A stretch of 41,367 bases of DNA from the NCBI GenBank assembly GCA_016218805.1, contig JACRCW010000012.1, positions 1-41,367 on the forward strand, read 5' to 3'. Origin of the DNA: Deltaproteobacteria bacterium (GTDB lineage Bacteria > Myxococcota > JACRCW01). The notes beneath the pieces were generated by a model, which was not told where the DNA came from, made no database searches, and saw only the letters and a program-made list of their open reading frames with translations. How positions within the stretch are numbered: position 1 is the stretch's first letter; each line of letters starts with the position of its first letter. The position numbers and the translations under genes are program-made. Of the stretch, positions 9,198 to 15,307 are shown piece by piece.

Positions 9198-9225
9198 CAG
9201 GGGCACCCGTTGCGGGGTGCCCCTG
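9198..9225. terminator. Strong hairpin between convergent genes
   Basis: CAGGGGCACCC and GGGTGCCCCTG form a perfect 11-bp stem with a 6-nt loop, 15 bp after the Calx-beta stop and 24 bp from the stop of the leftward small gene. There is no T-tract on either side, so it may act as a bidirectional terminator or mRNA-end stabiliser. Confidence 0.75.
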
Positions 9226-9249
9226 CGTGTCCAGACCTACGTCGTGGAT

Positions 9250-9582
9250 TCAGCGCGCGCGCTTGAGCTTGGCGACGATGCGGTCCTTCGCCTCGTCGTT
9301 GGCTTCGGGCTCCTCGCCCTCGGGGTCCTGCAGGTGGCGGCCGGTGGCCAGGTAGGCGCGCTTCTCAATGTCCAACAGGTACTGCCGCAGCGCGGAGTTC
9401 ACCGCGTTGGAGGGCAGCGGGTCATGCAGGCCCACCTCCATCCCGTGGTGCATGCGCAGCACATTCTCCTCCGCGCTGCTGAGCGTCTCGCCCGGGCGGG
9501 TCTTGACGTTGCTCAGCCGGCGCTTGCGCGCAGCGGTCTGGGTGACTTCCCGGGTGGCGGTCTTGCTGGACGGCTTGCGCAT
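9250..9582 (-). CDS. Small basic protein of unknown function
   Basis: This 110-residue protein starts at ATG 9582, with GGAGAG about 9 nt upstream; an in-frame upstream GTG/ATG extension lacks a good site. The first 35 residues are Lys/Arg/Thr-rich (MRKPSSKTATREVTQTAARK). A helical middle (TLSSAEENVLRMHHGM) and a second helix with LRQYLLDIEKRAYLATGRH follow, then an acidic patch (PEGEEPEAND) and a basic tail (VAKLKRAR). No known domain was recognised; a nucleic-acid- or ribosome-associated role is only a guess from composition. It has its own promoter and faces the Calx-beta gene. Confidence 0.7.
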   Translation of the reverse strand: MRKPSSKTATREVTQTAARKRRLSNVKTRPGETLSSAEENVLRMHHGMEVGLHDPLPSNAVNSALRQYLLDIEKRAYLATGRHLQDPEGEEPEANDEAKDRIVAKLKRAR

Positions 9583-9622
9583 GATGTGGGGCTCTCCGAA
9601 GGCGCGTTGACCTGACACCTGC

Positions 9623-9652
9623 ACCCTAGGGTGGCCCGAAAAGGGGGGTCAA
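9623..9652 (-). promoter_or_regulatory. Sigma-70-type promoter of the small basic protein
   Basis: On the minus strand, TTGACC (9652-9647) is followed by an 18-bp spacer and TAGGGT (9628-9623). This places transcription start about 35 nt before ATG 9582. The -35 is nearly consensus; the -10 matches at T, A and T. Confidence 0.5.
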
Positions 9653-9742
9653 ATTTCAGCCCGCTCCGGCGGCCGAAGATCGCGCGCAAGGCGGCGCTTT
9701 CAATGCGTTTTATGAAAGTCCTTCATGTGCTTTCTGAAGCCG

Positions 9743-9823
9743 GGATTTCCACCGATCCCGCACCCTGTTCGCAGGGGCCGTTCCCGATCCGATCCCGGAG
9801 GGGCCCGTGACCGGTGGAAATCC
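9743..9823. repeat. 12-bp perfect inverted repeat with 57-bp spacer in the uvrB 3' region
   Basis: GGATTTCCACCG (9743-9754) and CGGTGGAAATCC (9812-9823) are exact complements. The 342-bp gap 9583-9924, downstream of uvrB, also holds CTTTCA-N10-TGAAAG (near 9700) and a doubled CGATTTTCG (9834-9853). No ORF there looks real. It may be a structured uvrB 3' UTR or a small RNA; no function can be assigned. Confidence 0.6.
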
Positions 9824-9924
9824 GCTCAGCGCTGCGATTTTCGCCGATTTTCGCGCGCTTTCTCGCGCTTGGATGGCTCCTTGGGGGGTGTGATGGGGTC
9901 CTGAGGACGGCGGGCGCCGCGGCA

Positions 9925-12045
9925 TCACCCGTTCTTGAGACGAACCACCGACTTGGACGCGCCGCCCGTCCGCCCCGCCGGGTTGCGCCCACGTCGACGG
10001 GAACCCTTCCGCCCCGCACCCTCAGGCCGCTTCACCCCCAGGCTCAACACGCCCTGGTCCTGCAGCGTCTTGATCGCGTCCCGCAGCTCCGCGGCCCGCT
10101 CAAACTCCATCGCCTTGGCTGCTTCCTGCATGTCCGCGCGCATCTTCTCGACGAGCGCCGGCACCTCCGCCGGCGCAATGAAGTCCCCACCGGAGTCCGC
10201 CGCCAGTGGCACGTCAAGGTAATCCATCGCCGCGTAGCCCATCTCCGTGTCGATGTCCCGGATGGCCTTCTCAATCGTCTTGGGCGTGATGGCGTGCGCG
10301 CGGTTGTACTCCGCCTGGATCGCGCGCCGGCGGTCGGTCTCCTCCAGCGCCGTCTTCATGGACGCCGTCACCTTGTCCGCGTACATGATCACGCGCCCCT
10401 CCACGTTGCGCGCGGCCCGCCCAATGGTCTGGATGAGGCTGCGCTCCGCCCGGAGGAAGCCCTCCTTGTCCGCGTCCAGGATCGCCACCAACGACACCTC
10501 CGGCAGGTCCAGGCCTTCGCGCAGCAGGTTGATGCCCACCAGCACGTCAAACACACCGCGGCGCAGCTCGTTGAGGATCTGCATGCGCTCCAGCGTGTCC
10601 ACGTCGGCGTGGAGGTACTTCACCTTGATGCCCAGGTCCGCGTAGTACTCGGTGAGATCCTCCGCCATGCGCTTGGTCAGCGTCGTCACCAGCACGCGGT
10701 GGCCCTTCGCAATGCGCGCGCGCAGCTCGCCCAGCAGGTCATCCACCTGGCTGCCCGCGGGACGCACCTCCACCATCGGGTCCACCAGGCCCGTCGGACG
10801 GATGATCTGCTCCACCACCACGCCGTGCACCTCGTCCAGCTCAAACGCCCCCGGCGTGGCGCTGACGTACAGCGTGCGCGCGCGCTCACGCCGCAGCACC
10901 TCCAGCTCCTCAAACTTGAGCGGCCGGTTGTCCAGCGCAGACGGGAGCCGGAAGCCGTAGTTGACCAGCGTCTCCTTGCGGCTGCGGTCGCCTTTGTACA
11001 TCGCGCCCAGCTGCGGAATCGTCTGGTGGCTCTCGTCAATCACCATCAGGAAGTCTTTCGGGAAGTACTCCAGCAGCGTCGGGGGCGCCTGCCCGGGCGC
11101 GCGCCCCGTGAGGTGGCGGCTGTAGTTCTCAATGCCGGAGCAGTAACCAATCTGCTCCATCATCTCCAGATCGAACATCGTCCGCTGCTCGAGCCGCTGC
11201 GCCTCCACCAGCAGGTTCTGCCCGCGCAGCTCCTGCAGGCGCACCTGCAGCTCGTCACGGATCTGCCGCACGGCGCGCTGCCGCTGCTCCACCGGCGTCA
11301 CGTAGTGGCTGGCCGGGTAGATGGCCACCTTGTCCAGGTCCTGGATCACCTTGGCCCGCAGCGGGTCAATCTCGCGGATGTGCTCCACGTCGTCGCCAAA
11401 GAACTCAATGCGAATCGCCTTCTCCTCCTCATACGCGGGGAACACCTCCAGCGTGTCACCGCGCACGCGGAACGTGCCGCGGTGGAAGTCGATGTCGTTG
11501 CGCTCGTACTGGATCTCCAGGAGCTTGCGGATGAACCCGTCGCGGTCCAGCCGGTCCCCCACGTTGGCCAGCGCCACCATGCCCTCGTACGCCTCCGCGC
11601 TCCCCAGGCCGTAGATGCAGGAGACCGACGCGACGATGATGACGTCGTTGCGCTCCAGCAGGCTCTTGGTCGCCGAATGCCGCATCCGGTCGATGGCGTC
11701 GTTGATGGTCGCGTCCTTCTCAATGTACGTGTCCGTCGACGGGACGTACGCCTCCGGCTGGTAGTAGTCGTAGTAGCTGACGAAGTACTCCACCGCGTTG
11801 TCCGGGAAGAGCCCTTTGAGTTCCTGGTAAAGCTGCGCCGCCAGCGTCTTGTTGTGCGCCAGTACCAGCGCCGGCCGGTTGAGCCGGGAAATCACGTGCG
11901 CCACCGTGAAGGTCTTCCCGCTGCCCGTCACCCCCAGCAACACCTGTGACTTCTCCCCCGCCGTGTATTGCTGCACGAGGGTCTGAATCGCCTGGGGTTG
12001 GTCCCCCGTGGGCTGGTAATCCGTGACGAGGCGGAAGGTGGCCAT
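9925..12045 (-). CDS. uvrB: UvrABC excision repair helicase subunit UvrB
   Basis: This is the DNA damage-verification subunit of nucleotide excision repair, which loads with UvrA and recruits UvrC. It has 706 residues from ATG 12045 ([17 protein letters not shown]). An upstream in-frame GTG at 12090 would add 15 basic residues and overlap the divergent promoter, so it was rejected. Motifs are Walker A GVTGSGKT (38-45), the DNA-gripping beta-hairpin (91-117, [20 protein letters not shown]), the DESH box (near 337), helicase motif [11 protein letters not shown], and the C-terminal UVR coiled-coil (about 630-661, [12 protein letters not shown]). A roughly 45-residue basic Gly/Arg tail follows the UVR motif, longer than in E. 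coli (673 residues). The SD is weak (GGCGGG). No LexA-type dyad was seen upstream. Confidence 0.97.
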   Translation of the reverse strand: MATFRLVTDYQPTGDQPQAIQTLVQQYTAGEKSQVLLGVTGSGKTFTVAHVISRLNRPALVLAHNKTLAAQLYQELKGLFPDNAVEYFVSYYDYYQPEAYVPSTDTYIEKDATINDAIDRMRHSATKSLLERNDVIIVASVSCIYGLGSAEAYEGMVALANVGDRLDRDGFIRKLLEIQYERNDIDFHRGTFRVRGDTLEVFPAYEEEKAIRIEFFGDDVEHIREIDPLRAKVIQDLDKVAIYPASHYVTPVEQRQRAVRQIRDELQVRLQELRGQNLLVEAQRLEQRTMFDLEMMEQIGYCSGIENYSRHLTGRAPGQAPPTLLEYFPKDFLMVIDESHQTIPQLGAMYKGDRSRKETLVNYGFRLPSALDNRPLKFEELEVLRRERARTLYVSATPGAFELDEVHGVVVEQIIRPTGLVDPMVEVRPAGSQVDDLLGELRARIAKGHRVLVTTLTKRMAEDLTEYYADLGIKVKYLHADVDTLERMQILNELRRGVFDVLVGINLLREGLDLPEVSLVAILDADKEGFLRAERSLIQTIGRAARNVEGRVIMYADKVTASMKTALEETDRRRAIQAEYNRAHAITPKTIEKAIRDIDTEMGYAAMDYLDVPLAADSGGDFIAPAEVPALVEKMRADMQEAAKAMEFERAAELRDAIKTLQDQGVLSLGVKRPEGAGRKGSRRRGRNPAGRTGGASKSVVRLKNG

Positions 12046-12077
12046 GGCCCGCCGTCGGTACCGTTGCGCGCGGTGGC

Positions 12078-12106
12078 TGGCAAGCCGCACCGCCAGTCCC
12101 TACAAT
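12078..12106 (+). promoter_or_regulatory. Promoter of the graspetide-like precursor gene
   Basis: TGGCAA (12078-12083), a 17-bp spacer and TACAAT (12101-12106, 5/6 match to the -10 consensus) give a start about 15 nt before the peptide ATG. It lies in the 82-bp gap facing uvrB. Confidence 0.55.
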
Positions 12107-12127
12107 GCGGCCCACCGAGGAGAGCCC

Positions 12128-12400
12128 ATGTCCAAGCGCAAGACGCCGTGGTTGGAAAACCCGTTCCGCTTCAAGACGTTTTTCGAATACGCGACGGGCC
12201 TCCCGCGCCACGCCTCCGGCAAGGGCGGCAAGAAGCCGGGCAAGGAGAAGGACAAGGGCACCGTCACCACCATGGCCGTGGGCGAGGAAGGCACCGGCAC
12301 GCCGCCGCCGCCGCCCGGCAAGACCACGCCCGCCATCGGCGAGGAAGGCGCAGGGGACGTTCCCACCACCACGATCGCCAAGGGAGAAGAGGCGGGCTGA
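12128..12400 (+). CDS. Plesiocin-type graspetide (omega-ester RiPP) precursor, orphan
   Basis: This 90-residue peptide starts at ATG 12128, with GAGGAGAG just upstream. Residues 1-45 are a basic leader with an aromatic patch (PWLENPFRFKTFFEYATG, 7-24), then a Lys/Gly stretch. Residues 47-88 hold three copies of TTxxxxEE: TTMAVGEE (47-54), TTPAIGEE (66-73) and TTIAKGEE (81-88). The Ala at position 4 and Gly at position 6 are also invariant. Spacers are Gly/Pro-rich. TTxxxxEE is the hallmark core of group-2 graspetides such as plesiocin of the myxobacterium Plesiocystis, where an ATP-grasp ligase links the two Thr hydroxyls to the two Glu side chains, giving bicyclic hairpins with protease-inhibitor activity. 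No ATP-grasp enzyme, peptidase or transporter is in this window. The gene call is firm; crosslinking is inference from the motif. Confidence 0.8.
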   Translation: MSKRKTPWLENPFRFKTFFEYATGLPRHASGKGGKKPGKEKDKGTVTTMAVGEEGTGTPPPPPGKTTPAIGEEGAGDVPTTTIAKGEEAG

Positions 12401-12414
12401 TTCCTCCCCCCACC

Positions 12415-12438
12415 CGGGCGATGCCAAGGCATCGCCCG
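12415..12438 (+). terminator. Hairpin after the graspetide-like gene
   Basis: CGGGCGATGCC and GGCATCGCCCG pair perfectly around AA (11 bp; in practice 10 bp with a 4-nt loop), starting 15 nt after the stop codon. No T-run follows. A second hairpin lies immediately downstream. Confidence 0.6.
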
Positions 12439-12439
12439 A

Positions 12440-12473
12440 CCTCCCCCCGCACGCGGCCGCACGCGGGGGGAGG
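12440..12473. terminator. Second strong hairpin between convergent genes
   Basis: CCTCCCCCCGC (12440-12450) and GCGGGGGGAGG (12463-12473) form an 11-bp stem with a 12-nt loop. It lies between the peptide gene and hslO, and could end transcription from either side. Confidence 0.55.
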
Positions 12474-12478
12474 CAGGC

Positions 12479-12542
12479 CGCGCTTGCTTCCCTGCTCAAT
12501 ACCGCGCCTGCTTCCCTGCTCAATGCCGCGCTTGCTTCCCTG
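12479..12542. repeat. 24-bp direct tandem repeat, about 2.7 copies
   Basis: Units start at 12479, 12503 and 12527, each with CGCGC(T/C)TGCTTCCCTGC followed, in the first two, by TCAATAC or TCAATGC. The array fills the rest of the gap up to the hslO stop codon at 12548. It is non-coding on both strands as far as can be seen. Confidence 0.85.
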
Positions 12543-12547
12543 CGCGC

Positions 12548-13453
12548 TCAGGAACTCCGGGTGGCCCGCGCCGCCATCGTCGTCAGCAGCTGCTCCAGTT
12601 CCGCCCCCGGGATGACGTACACGCTGCGGCAGAAGTCACACGTCGCCTCGGCCTGGCCCACCTCGTCAATGATCGCGCGCACCTCGTCCCGGCCCACCGC
12701 TGCCAGCGCGTCCTTCACCCGCTCGCGCGAACACGGGCAGAACCACCGCACCGCGCGCTCCTCCGCGTCCTTGTAGGCAGCACCGTCCACCACGCGCTGC
12801 ACGATCTCGTTGGGGTCCGGCAGCGGTCCGTCACCCAGCAACCGGGCCAGCCCGCCATCACGCAGGCGCGCCTGCGCGTCCTCCACCTGTTTCCCGTCGC
12901 TGCCGGGCATGGCCTGCACCAGCACGCCCACCGCCCGCTCCACCGCCGCGCGGTCCGCACGGATGCGCACGTCCGTGCCAAACGCGCTGGCCAGCTGCGC
13001 GCTCTGGTGCAGGTACGCCTCCACGTCCGCGTCCACCTCGCCGTCCACCAGTTCACAGGACCCGCGCACGTACTGCCCACCGTGCGGGTCCAGCAGCACG
13101 TGCAACAGCCCGCTGTGCCCCAGCCCCGGCGCCACCCGCGCCCGCGCGGACGTCCCAATGGGGATGAGCACCATGGGACACCGCACCGACCCGCGCACCG
13201 TGCCGGACGCCGCCGCGTCCACCGCCACCGCACCCAGGGGCCCGTTGCCCACGATCTGCAGGTTCACCCGTCCCTCGTCCCGCAGCGTCGACGAAATGAG
13301 TGTGGCCGCCACCATCGCACGGCCCAGCGCCACCGTGGCGATGGGCGTGGCGCGGTGACACGTGCGCGCCGTCTCCACCGCTCCGTCCATGACGGCCACG
13401 CTCACGCGCGTCAGCCCGTCCCGCGCCATCCGCCTCACCCAGCGATCACCCAT
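12548..13453 (-). CDS. hslO: Redox-regulated chaperone Hsp33
   Basis: This ATP-independent holdase is activated by oxidative unfolding of a C-terminal zinc centre. ATG 13453, preceded by GAGGGAG, gives 301 residues, usual for Hsp33. The N-terminal domain shows the family pattern (TPIATVALGRAMVAATLIS, then GNGPLGAVAVDA and SSTLRDEGRVNLQI). The zinc switch is complete: CPC at residues 239-241 and CDFC at 272-275, the canonical CXC...CXXC. The gene reads away from the metallophosphoesterase across a 102-bp divergent gap containing the 17-nt motif. A TACACT -10-like hexamer lies about 30 nt upstream of the start. Confidence 0.95.
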   Translation of the reverse strand: MGDRWVRRMARDGLTRVSVAVMDGAVETARTCHRATPIATVALGRAMVAATLISSTLRDEGRVNLQIVGNGPLGAVAVDAAASGTVRGSVRCPMVLIPIGTSARARVAPGLGHSGLLHVLLDPHGGQYVRGSCELVDGEVDADVEAYLHQSAQLASAFGTDVRIRADRAAVERAVGVLVQAMPGSDGKQVEDAQARLRDGGLARLLGDGPLPDPNEIVQRVVDGAAYKDAEERAVRWFCPCSRERVKDALAAVGRDEVRAIIDEVGQAEATCDFCRSVYVIPGAELEQLLTTMAARATRSS

Positions 13454-13502
13454 GCACTCCCTCGACGTGGAAACAGTGTACCCAACCCGGGCGTGTCCCG
13501 CA

Positions 13503-13519
13503 CCGCCGACGGGGACTTG
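13503..13519. repeat. 17-nt motif shared with 1470-1486
   Basis: Second copy of CCGCCGACGGGGACTTG, in the hslO/metallophosphoesterase divergent gap. Its last three bases (TTG) overlap a possible rightward -35. Confidence 0.4.
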
Positions 13520-13546
13520 TGACGTTTTCGCGGCGCGTGCTAGCCC
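13517..13546 (+). promoter_or_regulatory. Possible promoter of the metallophosphoesterase
   Basis: TTGTGA (13517-13522), an 18-bp spacer and TAGCCC (13541-13546) precede ATG 13556 by 9 nt. No Shine-Dalgarno sequence is present, which would fit a near-leaderless transcript. The -10 match is poor. Confidence 0.3.
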
Positions 13547-13555
13547 GCGCGGCCC

Positions 13556-14470
13556 ATGCGCCTCGCCGCCGTCAGCGACCTGCACTACCCCGAAAGCGGG
13601 GCGGACCTGCCCGCGCTTGCCGCCGCGGTGCGGGACGCGCGCGCGGATGCGCTGGTCCTGGTTGGTGACGCGGTCAGCCAGTACCACCCGCCGCTCCTCA
13701 CTGAGGTGCTCACCGCCTTCACGGACGCCTGCCCCGTCCGGGTGTTTGTGCCCGGCAACCACGAGCTGTGGTCCCGCGAGGGCTCCACCGCGCGCCTCTA
13801 CGAGCAGTCGCTCCCGGACCTGTGCGAGCAGCACGGCTGGCACTACCTGGACGCGGGCCCCGTGTACGTCGGGGAGGTCGCCATTGTCGGCAACGTGGGC
13901 TGGTATGACTACTCGCTGACGGACCGGGTGACGTTTGCGGACGTACGCGTGGCACTGGGTGCGGAGGCGCTCAAGGCCATGCGCGGCAAGAGCTGCCCCA
14001 CCATGCCGCTGGGCGCACTCACCGACGAGCACCTCGCGGAGAAGTCGCTGGTGGTGGTGCCGCCGCCGCAATGGGCCGAGGCGGGGTTCAAACCCGCGCT
14101 GTTGCGCTGGAATGACGCACGCTGGGTGCGCCTGGGCGTGAGCGACGCGGCGTTCACGTTGGACTGCGCGCGCCGCCTGCGCGAACACCTGCGCCAGGCG
14201 GAGAACCGCGCGGAGCGGATCGTCGTTGCCGTGCACACCGCGCCGTTCCTGGAAGCGCTGCCCACGCCCGGCAATCCGGTGGAAGCGCTCACGCGCGCGT
14301 ACCAGGGCGCACGCGTGCTGGGCGAGGCGATAGCGGAGTCACGCAAGGTGGTGCTGGCGGTGCACGGCCACCGCCACCGTCCCGGCGTGCACGACGTCAA
14401 CGGGCTGCCGGTGATCAACGTGACCGGCCGGCCGGACCGCGGCGGGTCGGTGGTGATCCGTGACGTGTGA
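13556..14470 (+). CDS. Calcineurin-like metallophosphoesterase
   Basis: A 304-residue cytoplasmic protein with all five metal-binding motifs of the calcineurin-like fold: DLH (8-10), GD (37-38), GNHE (67-70), the lone His in AVHTAP (H227) and GHRH (271-274). These coordinate a dinuclear metal centre for phosphate-ester hydrolysis. The substrate cannot be deduced; possibilities include nucleotides, phosphoproteins and bis-phosphorylated metabolites. An insert of about 80 residues between the GNHE and AVH motifs, with PPPQWAEAGFKPALLRWND, probably forms a cap. There is no signal peptide. It is followed 55 bp later by the MerR gene, which has its own promoter. Confidence 0.88.
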   Translation: MRLAAVSDLHYPESGADLPALAAAVRDARADALVLVGDAVSQYHPPLLTEVLTAFTDACPVRVFVPGNHELWSREGSTARLYEQSLPDLCEQHGWHYLDAGPVYVGEVAIVGNVGWYDYSLTDRVTFADVRVALGAEALKAMRGKSCPTMPLGALTDEHLAEKSLVVVPPPQWAEAGFKPALLRWNDARWVRLGVSDAAFTLDCARRLREHLRQAENRAERIVVAVHTAPFLEALPTPGNPVEALTRAYQGARVLGEAIAESRKVVLAVHGHRHRPGVHDVNGLPVINVTGRPDRGGSVVIRDV

Positions 14471-14487
14471 CCTCGCGCAGATCAGGC

Positions 14488-14518
14488 TTGACCCTCACGC
14501 TGCGTGAGGGCGTAGCGT
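14488..14518 (+). promoter_or_regulatory. MerR-type operator-promoter with 19-bp spacer
   Basis: TTGACC (14488-14493), a 19-bp spacer and TAGCGT (14513-14518) enclose a perfect 7-bp dyad, CCCTCACGCTGCGTGAGGG (14492-14510). The overlong spacer with a central dyad is the signature of promoters that MerR-family activators untwist. A start about 7 nt after the -10 falls on the ATG at 14526, so the mRNA should be leaderless and the gene autoregulated. Confidence 0.85.
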
Positions 14519-14525
14519 GCCCGGC

Positions 14526-15293
14526 ATGAAGCGGCGCCGCCAGCACAGCGCGCACACGGTGAGCGAGGTCGCCAGGATGACCGGGCTCAGCGTCCGCGCG
14601 TTGCATCACTACGACGAGATTGGCCTGGTGGCGCCCACCACGCGCGCGGAGAACGGTTATCGCATCTACGCGCAGGCGGACCTGGAGAAGCTGCAGCAGG
14701 TGCTGTTCTTCCGCGAGCTGGGCTTTCCGCTGCCGGAGATTGGCCGGCTGCTGGCGGACCCCGCGTTTGACCGGCGCAAGGCGTTGCGGATGCAGAAGCG
14801 GCTGCTGCAGGAGAAGGCCGCGCACGTGCAGGACATGCTCCGGCTGGTTGACGACGCGCTGGCCAAACTGAACGAGGGCACGGTGATGGACGCAAACGAC
14901 TTTGATGGTTTCAACCCCGCCGAATACGAGGAGGAAGCCCGGCAGCGCTGGGGCGACACCGACGCGTACAAGGAGAGCCAGCGCCGGACCGCCCGCTACA
15001 CCAAGGAGGACTGGAAGGCCATCCACCGCGAAATGGACGAGGTCAACCGCGCCATGGCGGCGCACCTGGCGGCGGGCCACAAGGCGGAGGAACCGGCCGT
15101 GCTGGCCACCGTGGAGCGGCATTGGCGGATGATTGACACGCGTTTCTACCCCTGCCCGATGGCGATGTACGCGGGGCTGGGGGAGATGTACGTGGCCGAC
15201 GAGCGCTTTGCGGCGAACTACGAGAAGCACGCGGCGGGGCTGGCGGTGTACATGCGGGATGCCATGAAGGCGTTTGCGGAGTCCCGGCGCTGA
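14526..15293 (+). CDS. MerR-family regulator with TipAS-type ligand domain (TipAL-like)
   Basis: A 255-residue protein. The N-terminal MerR winged helix (about 9-80: TVSEVARMTGLSVRALHHYDEIG, then ENGYRIY) is followed by the dimer coiled-coil (about 80-115) and a C-terminal TipAS-like domain (FNPAEYEEEARQRWG, then YPCPMAMYAGLGEMYVADERF). That domain binds thiopeptides or other drugs in TipAL relatives. An upstream GTG at 14517 lies inside the -10 box and cannot be the start, so ATG 14526 was chosen. Target genes other than itself are unclear; the next gene runs towards it. The drug-sensing role is inferred from the family. Confidence 0.9.
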   Translation: MKRRRQHSAHTVSEVARMTGLSVRALHHYDEIGLVAPTTRAENGYRIYAQADLEKLQQVLFFRELGFPLPEIGRLLADPAFDRRKALRMQKRLLQEKAAHVQDMLRLVDDALAKLNEGTVMDANDFDGFNPAEYEEEARQRWGDTDAYKESQRRTARYTKEDWKAIHREMDEVNRAMAAHLAAGHKAEEPAVLATVERHWRMIDTRFYPCPMAMYAGLGEMYVADERFAANYEKHAAGLAVYMRDAMKAFAESRR

Positions 15294-15307
15294 GCCACTT
15301 GGCGTTC

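Noticed and set aside
12001..13453. A graspetide ATP-grasp ligase next to the precursor
   Set aside because: Both neighbours are clearly UvrB and Hsp33; no ATP-grasp motif was found in any supported gene of the window.
12548..14236. A longer Hsp33 starting near 14236
   Set aside because: The extra 261 residues are antisense to the metallophosphoesterase; ATG 13453 with GAGGGAG gives the normal length.
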